Origin: Solicoccozyma terricola
Taxonomy: Eukaryota; Basidiomycota; Tremellomycetes; Filobasidiales; Piskurozymaceae
Assembly (NCBI GenBank): GCA_001600875.1
Contig: BCLD01000013.1
Location: 473,387 to 537,386, forward strand
Length of the DNA: 64,000 nucleotides
Reading direction: 5' to 3'
The notes beneath the pieces were generated by a model, which searched no databases, was not told the origin of the DNA, and saw only the letters and a program-made list of their open reading frames with translations. The position numbers were made by a program, and so were the translations under genes. Shown piece after piece: positions 12,275 to 25,128 of this stretch. The number at the start of each line of letters is the position of its first letter. Positions within the stretch are counted from its first letter, which is position 1.

Positions 12275-13814
12275 TCATGCCATTGAAGCATCCCCATCCT
12301 TGTCCGCACCACCAAATCGTCTCGCTCGCTGGTAAGCTTTCAACTCATCATCCAACTGTTCCTGCGTTTTCGGCGTCGTTTTCGATGACACATTTGCCGC
12401 TGGTTTCGACGACGAGGGAGTAGCGGTAGTTGCAAGTGTCTTTGATTTAGACTTGGTAGTAGTCAAATTAGAAGCTTTAACTTGTGCAGCTGTAACTTTT
12501 TTCGATTTTGTGGAGATACGAGCTGCAAGTGTTGATGATGATACACGAGATGATGAGCCGATGATACCTTGTTTCGTTCCAGCTCTCGCTTTGTTGGCTC
12601 TTTGCAATTTGAGCAGACTGTGTTGTGTTACCCGAACGGGATGCCCGGGAAAAACGCACGATCAGCACTGGATAACCATTTGGAACCCCCTTGTATCGCC
12701 TTTGAGAGTCTCGTCGGTTTTGGACAAAACACTCACGCAGCTTGCTCCTTTGGCGTATTACCTCTCATTCCCTTGACAGCTACAACTTTTCCTCTCCCTC
12801 TTCCCTCTTCCTGACCCGTAACACTCGTAATATAAGCAATCGGCGCTTTCCCACCGATTCTGTCCTTGAGATCAATTCCTATTCTGGATATCAAATTTGT
12901 ACTAGGTGCTGGGGGTTTTGTTTGTGATTGAGTGGTTTTCTGCGGTGGAGTAGCTTTTCGTGTCCTGTTCGAGCCGGCTTGATGGGGTTCGTTCGTACGA
13001 GGTCGAGGTCCAGTAGGAGGAGGTGGTGGTGGATGAGGAAGAGATACAGAGGTGGAATTAGTGGTAGATCGAGTAACAGGCGCAGACTTGACAGTTGATT
13101 GAGCCAAAGCGACTTTCTCAGCAACTTCGTAACGATAATTCGGGAAGAGGAAATTTGCGATATAGTTTGGAGGTGAATCAGCAGGAGATAATAACAAGCT
13201 GCATTTGATTCTGTATGCTGTGTGTGTGTGTGTGAGAGAGAGAGAGAGGGAGAGATGAAGATGACCAGCGTTAGGAACGTTATCGGATTGAAACGAATTT
13301 TGGACGAGACAGTAACCGAGTCCCACGAACTTGAATCTAAGAGCTGATTATCAAACTCTGCACAAGCACGCCTGGCATCGTGATACGAGGCTAAAGTGAC
13401 TATTGCCGAGCCTAAGAAACGTCGGTCGTGATCGTATAAAGTCCGAGCTGAGATGATGTCTGTTCCAAGAGTTTGTACAAACATCTCCTGTGAGGTCGTT
13501 TGGTCGATGAAGATGAGTAGATGAATGAATGAATGAATGAATGAATGAATGAATCAGCCATGTTGGAGTTGGCCACGGGGGGAACAGCTAGCATTTGTTA
13601 AACTCACAGACACCTGATCATCGAGAATATCGTCCTCTAGAGGTAGATTGGATATCATCACCTTGCATGGTCTCTCCTCGTCCCTCTCTTCTCCAAAGTT
13701 GTCCAGCCAGGTGGTGGACGGTTCGACGCGTTGTCGGTTGGATGAAGCGGATGAGGTGGGGATGGCCGGGGTGGTTGGTGCGGTGGAGTGGTAAGGGTTG
13801 GAAGAGCGGTACAT
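12275..13814 (-). CDS. Aly/REF-type mRNA export adaptor (Yra1/Mlo3-like) with RRM and UAP56-binding tail
   Basis: The first exon (ATG at 13814) encodes a Ser/Thr/Pro-rich N-terminus and the start of an RRM (PCKVMISNLPLEDDILDDQ). The RRM continues in the next exon (EMFVQTLGTDIISARTLYDH...RFLGSAIVTLASY...ACAEFDNQLL). A Pro/Lys/Arg-rich linker follows, then a C-terminal helix TQEQLDDELKAYQRARR ending in DGDASMA. That helix matches the UAP56/Sub2-binding motif at the end of ALY/Yra1 proteins, which load the export receptor onto spliced mRNP. An intron carries GT and AG microsatellites (about 13220-13253), and another a TGAA/GAAT repeat (about 13521-13554). The linker is longer than in typical Yra1, so a more distant RRM protein is possible. 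Confidence 0.75.
13520..13554. repeat. (GAAT)n microsatellite inside an intron of the Aly/REF gene
   Basis: About eight tandem GAAT units read directly from the sequence. They lie between the first two coding exons of the Aly/REF gene and so are removed by splicing. Confidence 0.85.
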
Positions 13815-14179
13815 GGTGGGTGGTGGTGGTGGTGGGTGGTGGTGTGGGTGACTGTGACTGTGACTGTGACTGTGACTGCGATGAGTGACTGGTGACTGAC
13901 TGACTACCCCCTACCCATTGTTGCTATACCCTGTTGCCTGTTGCCTGTTGCCTGTTGCCCTGTTGCCCTTCCCCGACTGTCACGTGTCAATGGCAGTCTC
14001 TCCCTCGCCNCCCNCCCCCCCCCCCCNNCACTGTCACGTGTCAATTTCAATATTTCGCTCGCGTGGCCAAACGAGGAATTTATGAAAATCAAACAGGGGT
14101 CTGGGTATTCATCCTTCATCGTCCTCGTCTCATCGTCCCCTCACCAACCACACCCACAAACTACATCCATCCATCCATC
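13815..14179. promoter_or_regulatory. Divergent promoter of Aly/REF and PXR1, with a duplicated CACGTG box flanking an unresolved C run
   Basis: This 365-bp gap holds GGT- and GACTGT-type microsatellites next to the Aly/REF start and tandem TTGCCTG units (13931-13966). The 15-mer CTGTCACGTGTCAAT occurs twice in direct orientation (13977-13991 and 14031-14045), so two CACGTG cores sit at 13981 and 14035. Between them lies a C homopolymer with undetermined bases (14010, 14014, 14027-14028). The duplicated flanks and ambiguous bases leave open whether the duplication is real or an assembly effect. Confidence 0.6.
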
Positions 14180-16188
14180 ATGGGACTCGCAGAGAGAAAA
14201 CAGAAGCAAAAGATCGGGAACGATCCTCGGAATCTCGCTTGGTCGCAAGGTGAATACCCATATCCCCCCCCCAATTCCCCCCCTCCCCCCTTCCCTCGCG
14301 TACTAACCCGGTTCATCTCCCCAATCTCCCCCTATCCAGATCAAAATCGATTCTCATATCAACATCTCACCAAATTCGGCTGGAATCCATCCCAAGGACT
14401 TGGCTCAGATGCATCCGGTAACCCAAACCACATCGTCGTGGCTAAAAAATTAGATTCAGGTGGTATTGGAGTAGAAAGAGCAATGAAAGAAGGTGCTCAG
14501 GTTGGAGGTGCAGGAGAAGGTTTGGATGCTTTGTTGAAAAGATTGAAAAGAGCAGATGGAGAGGTGGTAAAACCAATGGTTTTTGGAAGTGATGAAGAGG
14601 AGAGTGAGAAGGAAGATGTGTTAGAAGATAGCGGATCGAAGACGGTGGTTCCTATCGTAGCACCGCAACCACTTCGTATCATGGCGTGAGTCTCGTCCGT
14701 CCGTCCGTCCTTCAGTCCCTCCATCCCTCCGTCCCTCAGTTTCTTCCACATCCTTCCGGATTATCTCTACGCAGTCACTGATATAAATCCCCTCCCCCAC
14801 CCCCACATCCAGATCCCGTGCTAAATACCAGAAAGCCAAACGTCTCGCTGCTTCTTCTCCAGCAGCTATGGCAGAAATCCTCGGTGTCCCACTCTCATCC
14901 CTCACTGCATCCCCATCTCCACTAGGATCACTCGCTGCATCTCCTGCACCTGGATCTTCAAAAATTAAAATTGAAATCACACAGATTGAAATTCCTAATG
15001 GAACGAATACACCTATGGGTCTTGGAATTCGTCCACCAATCGTGATCGATGAATCGAGCGATGGTACCACCACCACCACCACCACCACGACTCCAGAGAG
15101 TGAAGAAGAAGATAGGAAATCTGAAAATATGGTCAAAACTTCGAATCTATCTCTTGGTGAATATTTCCGTCAAAAGATGTTACAGAAACGATTGGAGAGG
15201 GAAGGCAAGATTCAACCTGGTGAAGAATTGACAAAAGAAGTGTTGGATATGCATAGAGTCGTTAATAATGAGGTTGCAAAAGAATTTGAAGGGACAAAAG
15301 TGGTATTTGAGGAAGAAAAAGAGGAAGGGGTTACATCTGGTGGTTCCGGACTTGGATCGCTAGAATCCACATCCACACAACCTTCTCCTCCTGCTCCTCC
15401 TCATCAGCCGGACGTCGATTCAACTGAGATTTCAAAAACAAGTATCAAGAAAGAAAAGACGGAGAAAAAGAGGAAACGTTCGCCTGACTCTGTCGATGAT
15501 GTAGAAGCAGTAAAAGAAGTAGAGGATATGATACCCTCGGCTTCTGGTTCTGGATCAGTTGCTGATGAAGGCGAGGAGTCAAAGACTACGAAAAAGGCGA
15601 AAAAGGAAAAGAAGGATAAGAAAGGTAAAGGTAAGGGAAAAGCAGTGGATGTTGGGTATGTGGTACAGGAAGACATAGCGCCAGTGGAGGTTTCGGAAAG
15701 GAAGAAAGCAAAGATTATCAAGGCGGAGAGGAAGGCGGATAGTGTCGCTCGTAAGGTGAGAACTCGCAACTGACATTCATATGGGGTGTTGGGGGGGGGG
15801 GGGGGGGCGAGGTTCTTTCGGTTTTAGTAACCTAACACTTTGTCCGATAATACAGGCGAAGAAGGCGGGAAAACTCGCAGAAGCTGGTGGTGTATCACCC
15901 GAATCATCCGATTCTCCTGAAATGGTAGCAACTCCCGGATCTGCAGATGAAATAATCTCCACCCTTGACAATGACATACAACCAGTCGTCGATGGCGCTG
16001 TCGTTCTTGTGAAAGGCTCAGGGTCAGGGTCAGGCTCAGGGTCAAAAACGAAGATTCAGAAGAAGAGCAAGACCAAGGATGTGAAAAAGTCCAAGTCGAA
16101 GGATCGGAAGGAGACGGAGAAGAAGGTGAAGGAGGCTGGGAAGAAGAAGGAGAAGAAGGAGAAGAAGGAGAAGAAGCTGAAAGCTTAG
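14180..16188 (+). CDS. PXR1: G-patch nucleolar protein Pxr1/Gno1 (PinX1 family)
   Basis: Four exons (14180-14249, 14340-14685, 14813-15755, 15856-16188) join in frame to 563 residues. The N-terminus MGLAERKQKQKIGNDPRNLA followed by FGWNPSQGLG is the PinX1-type G-patch, which activates a DEAH helicase (Prp43) in rRNA and snoRNA maturation. The SRAKYQKAKRLA...MAEILGVP block is the second family signature. The C-terminal half is acidic and Lys-rich with KKEKK repeats and a (GS)n linker encoded by GGGTCA repeats at about 16019-16045. The protein is longer than yeast Pxr1 because of the low-complexity tail. Intron 3 (15756-15855) contains a run of 17 G. Confidence 0.92.
15791..15807. repeat. Poly-G tract (17 G) in PXR1 intron 3
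   Basis: Seventeen consecutive G lie on the sense strand, inside the intron between 15755 and 15856. This is the only long intronic tract in the window that is G-rich rather than C-rich in the transcript. Confidence 0.9.
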
Positions 16189-16379
16189 TGGGGGTGTTCG
16201 GATTCTTCGATAGGACGCTTTTACGAATTCTAGATTGAAATGCCTTTTGTCATATAACGATATCTATACTCTCTACTGGATGAATTTTCCCGTCATCGCT
16301 CGCCCTCATGGGATTGACATTCCAGATGTCCTTTTTGACGAGAAAAAAATACAACAATCAAAACAATCTAAAAAAACCT
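16189..16379. other. Convergent intergenic gap (PXR1 / DPM1 3' ends)
   Basis: These 191 bp between two stop codons are AT-rich and should hold both terminators. No coding exon is seen. Confidence 0.5.
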
Positions 16380-17950
<1,571 letters not shown>

Positions 17951-19873
17951 ATGCCCAAAGCAAATCCATCCAACACCAAACCCCGTCACACCCCTCTCCA
18001 TGTCGCGCTCGATCAGGACGCTCAATTAGCCAAGTTCGGCAGGGTCAGTCGTGGTAAAAAGGCGAGAGGAGGTTCGAAGGGAGATGGCACAGGCGATGAT
18101 GTTGAAGGGGGAGAGAGGACGACGGAATCCTCGAGGATGTCGAGAAAGATCTTGGATCTAGCTAGAGATCAACAGAGTGAAATTTCTCGTGAGATAGGTG
18201 GTGCTGCTGCTGCTTCAGATGAGGATGAGGATGATATGTCTCAGGGCGGACCGTAAGTCTAAATCAAGTCGTTAACGTCTAACCCTTTTGGTTCATGCTA
18301 ACGACTTATCCTGTCAATCCTAACAGATCAAAACCTCGCAAAAATATCCCAGTGGAAACTCAAGAATCTGATGATGACCTCCCGCCATCAGCAGGGACAG
18401 ACGACGAGGAAGTCGAAGAATATGAAGAGTTCGAAATCGATCCTGAAGATCATGTAACTCTTGACGCTCTTGCAAAACGTTACGGCATGGGAAGTGGTGG
18501 TGGGCCATCCTTGATGACGTTATCCAAGAACGCTGGAGATGAGGAGATGATGGGTGGAATGAGCGGTGCCCTTCCGGATGATGAGGAAGTTGACGATGGA
18601 CAACCAAAGACGTTGGCAGATTTGATTTTTGCAAAGATTCAAGAGGCCGAATCTGGAAGTGGTGGAGTAGTCGAGGGCTTGAGGAGGAGGAGGGAAGCTG
18701 AGGCGGGTGAGTTGATTTCAATTCAGGCAGAGGGGGGAAGGGATGCTGATGTTTGGTCACGGCGTAACTAGATGGACCGCCTGATCCGAGGGTTGGACTG
18801 AATCCAAAGGTAGTTGAAGTTTATACCAAGTGAGTATCGTCAGAGCCTGGGGATTCAACTGGGAAACAAAATACATTGCCTAATCTTTTGCTGGCCTCCC
18901 TTGCTCAGAGTCGGGTACCTACTCTCTCGATACAAATCAGGTCCTCTTCCCCGAGCACTCAAAATCCTTCCTTCTCTCCCACACTGGGCTCAGCTACTCG
19001 CCTTAACCGCACCTCCGAAGTGGACACCCCACGCAACCGAAGCCTGTACCAAGATCTTCGTCTCCAACCTTAAACCAGACCAAGTTAAAGTCTATCTTCA
19101 GGGCGTACTCCTCGAAAAAGTCAAGGAGAACATGATGGACGGGACAGTCAAGAAGAAGGCTGGAGGTGGGAAATTGGACGTTCACTTGTACGACTCGTTG
19201 AAGAAAGGGCTGTACAAACCTGCAGCGTTTTTCAAAGGGATACTGTTCCCGCTTTGCGAAGTGAGTGCCCCACTTCATCCAATGCCGGTCTGCTTCAGAA
19301 GCTGATGAGATTCTCCCCAAATCGCGTTCACGCTTTCACAGGAAGGTTGCACCCTCCAGGAAGCAACCATAGTCGCATCCGTACTCTCCAAAGTATCCGT
19401 CCCAGTCCTGCACTCGGCCGCTGCACTACTCCGACTCGCAAGCATGGACTACACCGGTCCCAATTCGTTGTTTATCCGTGTTCTGCTGGATAAAAAATAC
19501 GCTTTACCATACAAGGTGGTGGATGCATTAGTCTTCCACTTTATCAGACTGGCGAATTCTCCTAGAAGTAAAGATGGGGAGGATAAGCTTCCGGTCTTGT
19601 GGCATCAGAGTCTACTAGTCTTTGTCCAGAGGTAGGTGGAGGCAGCTGGTTTCGAAGCAAGACGAAACAACGCCACTTATTCCCTCGCCCATCTGTCTTG
19701 ATAGGTACGGCTCCGATCTTACTCCGGATCAAAAAGACGCTCTTCTCGATGTCATTCGAGCCAGACCGCATCACACGATCTCACAGGAAATCAGGAGGGA
19801 AATTGTCATGTCCGTAGTCCGAGGCGAACCTAGACCAGAGGAGATTGCGGAAGGCGACGTCGAGATGCGGTAG
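17951..19873 (+). CDS. ENP1: Bystin / Enp1, 40S ribosomal subunit assembly factor
   Basis: Six exons (17951-18252, 18327-18706, 18772-18829, 18909-19260, 19342-19631, 19705-19873) give 516 residues with every junction in phase. The N-terminal half is charged and disordered. The bystin domain starts at [16 protein letters not shown] and continues through [116 protein letters not shown] and [10 protein letters not shown]. Enp1 acts in the SSU processome and on late pre-40S particles together with Ltv1 and Rio kinases. The length is normal for the family. Confidence 0.96.
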
Positions 19874-20055
19874 AGCACTACGTATTTGTAGCATTCTGCC
19901 GATATGTATAGATCTATGTTCCCCTACATCAGGACCTCTTCCCATTTCATAGATACTGATCTAGTCTTGCCAGACGTCACACTCATATATGTGGAGACAT
20001 GCCATGCTCTCGACGTGACCCACTAGCTTTCCCGTGGTCCCGGTGCTCCGTTTCT
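19874..20055. other. Convergent intergenic gap (ENP1 / CWH43 3' ends)
   Basis: These 182 bp separate two stop codons facing each other. No exon or repeat is seen. Confidence 0.5.
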
Positions 20056-23000
20056 CTAGGATTGTACATCGACATCGTTCGTCTGTGACTTCACAGTCTT
20101 GTCGAGCAACGCTTGGTAGTGTTGAGGTGGGAGGTAGTAGATTGGTCCATCGAAGATTTCGTACTTGTGACCTCTGCGCCGACAATTGGTTAGAAAGATA
20201 TACCCAGTTGACGTGACCATTGTCTCACCTCGTGCCGTTGCCGCGGAATGCTCTCGTGAAACGCCATGACTCGTCTACGTCTTCTTCCCACCAATGGCGA
20301 TACAGCTCCTCGTTCGTCTGATAGCTCACCGTCTCTCCAGGCGCCGGCAAAACCCATCTTGCCACCTGAAGCTCAGTGTCGGATATGGTGGCGGATGTCA
20401 CTCTTGCATACGCTACTCGCCACATATCTGGAGCAGCACATGGACTCAGCTTGAGAACGAGAACCCGGGACAAGATCGTGATCACGTACGCCTGAATGCG
20501 ATGTATTGGCACCATCTACTGCGATCCTCGATCTCCACGTCCCACATCTGAACGCATAGCTTATCAACGTCAGCGAATTCTCCTTAACCGCAGTTGCAAC
20601 TCACCTTGCCGTCCGCCATGCTAGCGAGAAAATGAAGCAATTCAAATCAATACATGGCAAAACATCAGACGAGGCGTTGCCCACATGATTTCGTAAGGAG
20701 CTGGTCGCGATGCTCCAACATGTGTCACAAGGTAGCCGAGGAATGCGAAAGGCTCCGGATAGTGTTCATTCATGATCTTAGCCAGAGCCGTACTCTGCAA
20801 TTCGCGATCTAACGGGTCTTCTTCTGTGATTACCGAACAAGGACATCAGTAGAGCACGCTTTGAGAGACTACGTACGCCGCGGACCTTGCCCATTATGTG
20901 AGACGATTACATTGATAGGTTGACCGTGAATGAGAAGTTTAGCGTGGATGGCGGGTGCGAGTTCACCTATGATGTCCTGTAACTGCTTTAGTGGAGATGA
21001 GAGCTCAGAGGATCTACGAACATACCATGCGGAGATGGCAGCAAATGGTGCGTAGACTCCAGAATGGGAAACTGTCATGCAGAAGCCAATAAGCTCTATA
21101 ACTCTCTTGATGAACCCATCAGCTTACTTTCGAAAGTAGAGCCGCGCCCCAGGTGTGCCTGAGCGCAAAAGACCATAAGCCATCTAAGCATCGTCATCGG
21201 GGCGGCAGGACTCACTTGTTGGGGCCTGGTCCCAGGTCAACATACTATTCACGAATGTCATGCCCGTACTCTTTAGCGAGTGGCGAGCTTCGACGAAAGA
21301 TCCCAACACTCACGTAACCCAGCTCTTCAGTAATCATCCTCGTCAGGTCACGATTGCCATAGACAAAGCGATGTACTGTTTAAGTTGTGCAATCGTCAGC
21401 TGAAGAATGCGAGGAAACATGCACGACTGTGCTCACGGTCAGTCTCAAGCAGTCCAACCTATCAACATAGCTGTTAGTTTGAAGTAGAACATCGTGGGTG
21501 TGAGATGTTGTGGAAGCTTACTACGTCCACTTCCATGTCTTTGATCAGCTCTAACATTCGTCGCTGACTGTCGTGACCCTCCTCGTCGATACCGAAGTGG
21601 ACCTGCGGTGATCAAATCATGAGCAAACGCATGTGTCAAGGAAGTCTCCCCGAACTTACCGCCCAGATTCCTCCAGTCCAGACCTTCGTATCGAATGAAT
21701 GGTATGGCACAACTTCCGGTAAGTGGTTCCTGACGACAAGGCATATCATCCAACCAGCAATGGAGGATCCAATGAGTACGAGTTGGATGAGGTTCTGCTT
21801 TGAGGACTTGAAATTGCCACCAATAGGCCGATTACCTTCCAGTTTGCAATCGTACAGTCCCCAGCAGATCATTGCCACGGAGAAGTACATGACAATATCC
21901 ATACGTTCACGGAAAAGTTGACCGCCGGGTACGAAAGCATATGCGACGGTGAGCACAGAAACGACATCCCAGATTGCATTCGCCAACAACGCCTGTCCGA
22001 AGACTGTGCCGATCTGAGTCTGATTCACGGCTGAGAGGCGACGAAGGAAGAGAGGGAAGAGTGATGTGCCAAATAAAATGAGACCGCATCCACCGACGAA
22101 GCCGGTCCAATCTTGATACTGAACCAGAACGAAGCAGGAGATACATCCGAATATTGACCAGCCCGGCGATGTCAGCCACCACTCTTCAACTGTGGTCGAC
22201 AGTAACATTCCGATGCAAGCGCTACCGATTGGAATGAAGCCTTGTCGAAGTAACTCTGGACCTTTGACGGGGTACCCCGTCCAGCTCCAGGCAATGACGG
22301 TACCAGCATCCGTGATGATGGTCTGTAATAGGAAGATGAGATTCCCGAGACCCATGATCAAAGGAATGTGGCTTCTCTTCCGGTCTGAAATCGCCACCAG
22401 TCTCTCGTAGTCTTTGGTTTTGGTCGCTGTGGTGTGATCTTGAGGTCCAGGCCGATGGTGCTTCTCGATCCATGCGACGATAGCGAGAACAAGTCCAGTT
22501 CTGTTCCAGCCTCCGGATTCAGCATCTACGACACACCAAAGAGGATTGTTGGAGTAATTCCATAGCTTGAGCAGAAGCGAGATGACGAGGCCGCAGCCCA
22601 GGACTTTGAGGGCTAATGAGCAATATATAACTAACTTGACGACTGACCAAACTCACCGAGTCCATACGACTGGACACCGTCGCCACCTTTCATGTGACTC
22701 AAAGTACCTCCAACCTCCAACCACGCAGCGACGTTCGCGATGCTGATGGCGAACAATCTCAAAAGGGGTGTAGGTAGAGCGTATGCTGTCAGCCCAGTTC
22801 CAAGAGCGATGCCGCGTAGGACAGACTGTCCACGTTTTGAAGTGGCGAATCGAGAGATCTTCGGCTCGGAAAGGAGCCAAGGAGATAAGATCATGAACAG
22901 CGTGAGTTCGGAACCGGAAAGTGCTGGGGAACCAGATGTAAGAAACATGTCAAAGACTGCATTAGAAATCGTTCGCAAGAAGAGAAATGGCTCACCCAGC

Positions 23001-24672
23001 TTCCAGACGCTCCAATAGAACAGCTGCAAACTCAAACCCGTGAAGATAGTCCAAAAGCAATATGCTGAGGATGGTGTGTTTAGCAATCACAAAAAGTAGC
23101 CAGATCCCTTGCCCACTCACCCAAGAACAGATCGACCAAGAATGCAACACCATCCCTCCAAGCTGGAAGTTTCACATTCGTTGCTCCCCAGTCCGAGAGA
23201 TATGGTGGCCACTCCATCAGGGAATCGTGTAGCCCGCTAGGGAACGGCGATAAGATCGGTTCATGAAGCTGTACCAGGTCTCGAAGGAAGCGGGTATGCG
23301 AAACACTATGAACCTGATCCTTGCCTTCACACTCGCTGATAAGTGTTTGAGGGCGCGCATTGGTAAGATATTCATACTTCGTGGTGTCTGGGTACATACC
23401 CAGAAGGGATATTGGTATATCTGGGCCCTGGTCCATTCTTACGGTCGGAATCTTTAAAGTGCCATTCACCAACATCAATGATTTCGATCTACGAGTGTTT
23501 TGTTAGTCCATACCTGAATTGCTTCCACTATCATGAACTACTTACTTGCAAACGCCTGCACTCAGTCGCTGAAATAGCGTCGAATGTCACATCGTATGCA
23601 ATCAAACTCCACTCGAGAATCGAATAGTAGGTGTATGCTGTTCCAACATCGGATTTCATATGAATGTCTAGCTCTAAAATGTGAAACGAGCCCACTCACA
23701 TCCAGGTACACGGTGGACCTTGTGCTGCACGAAAAAGTAAATCATCGGTATCAAGCTTCCAAAGAACAAAGCCGCTACGATCCTTCTGTACACGGTGTTT
23801 TGGCACGAACCCCCTTCAGAACCCAGCCATACCGTCATCTAGCAATGCGCTCACCTCCGTCTCAAAGCTCTTTCTCTCAAAGCTTTCTCCTCGTCGTCCG
23901 CCGACCGTCCATTTCGCAACCCCGATATAGCTCGTTGCGTTATTAAAATAGTGCCGAAGATCCACGGAATGGTTAGGAGGAGGTAGAGAATCATGCAGAA
24001 GTCATGGAAGTCTTTAATGGTTTGATTTGGGATGTGAGCGGGACAGGACACGAGTGCGACATTTCAGAGCTCACCATGACCATCCGTTGATGTGATATAA
24101 ACCCAGCCTCCACTATGTCATATATACCATCAGTCCGAAGGCCAGCATGAAAGGCGTCGTCATCTCACGCTTACCAGCTAAACGTCCTTATTACCCCAAG
24201 AATAGCCACCCAATTTGGGCTTCGATCTCCCTCTCGTCTAGTCACTAGCCACTGTCCAAGGATGAGGAGGAAACGGGGTCCGGAACAAAGAGCGATAACT
24301 ATCTGAAAGAAGGGACGGGATGGCATGTGGTCGCCGATACTGTCGGAAACAGTCATAGAGTAAGTAACCATAGGGTAGTTGTGAGACATAGATAACGAAG
24401 AGATCACTTACGTAGCGGAAACAGAAGGAAACCATTCGATCGGCCATCCTGTTTTACAGACGCAACGCACCACGACGATTCTTGAGCACTCGTTCACCTC
24501 GTCGCAGTCTCGTCAGTTCACTTTACTCACCAGCAACATCATTCTTGCAAACTGCTCTGAAGTGGAAAAGACACGCGAGTACGAAGGCCCCGCCGAATGC
24601 CGTTGCAGCTAAAAGAGTGTGAGAGGTCGAGATTAACGATCCCCGGATAATGAGTAGTGGTCGAGGAGCCAT
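20056..24672 (-). CDS. CWH43: CWH43-type GPI lipid-remodelling protein (Frag1/DRAM-like membrane half plus endonuclease/exonuclease/phosphatase-like half)
   Basis: This is a many-exon gene. The start at 24672 gives MAPRPLLIIRGSLIS followed by a hydrophobic segment. The exons to about 21640 encode many transmembrane helices (for example in 21640-22400 and 22650-23090). The C-terminal part is a hydrolase-like domain announced by VHFGIDEEGHDSQRRMLELI and DMEVDVVGLLETD, and it ends KYEIFDGPIYYLPPQHYQ at a TAG at 20056-20058. This bipartite layout is characteristic of yeast Cwh43, which introduces ceramide into GPI anchors in the ER and Golgi. DPM1 (a GPI mannose donor) lies nearby and a probable GPI protein lies at 48.2 kb. 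Individual exon borders were not all resolved. Confidence 0.9.
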
Positions 24673-25128
24673 GGCTGTCCGTGTTGGATCACCGTAGCCT
24701 TTTGAACTGGAGTGCGAGGGAGAGAGAACGGTGGTGCTGATGACTTTGCATCCGAGGAGCCGTCAGAGATTGAACGATCACGCTGCTATACCTCTCGGCC
24801 CAGGGTGTGGCGGGCCGAAGGGTCGACGGTTCCGAGACGGCTTTCTCGCTGTGCTATTGGCGATGATGTGGGCAGTAGTAGTCGCTTTCCACGTCCCCGT
24901 CTTGTCGTGAGCAACGTTGATGAGGTTGTGCTGTTGTGCTGTTGAAGATGTGTCTGCATCCGATTTGTCAACACCGGACTCCCACGTGGCCAGATCGGCA
25001 TCGAGTCGTTATGGTATATAGGACAGCTCGTTACAGCGAAGCGATTGCGAAACAAGACAGGGAACGCAAACAATCATCAAGACTATATCAACCAGCTCCT
25101 GGACCGAAGTCCCAATCCCCCGTCCCAC
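24673..25128. promoter_or_regulatory. CWH43 promoter / NUM1-like 3' end with a CACGTG box
   Basis: These 456 bp separate two same-strand genes. CACGTG occurs at 24983-24988, about 310 bp upstream of the CWH43 start. No coding exon was found, although short open frames exist on both strands. Confidence 0.45.
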
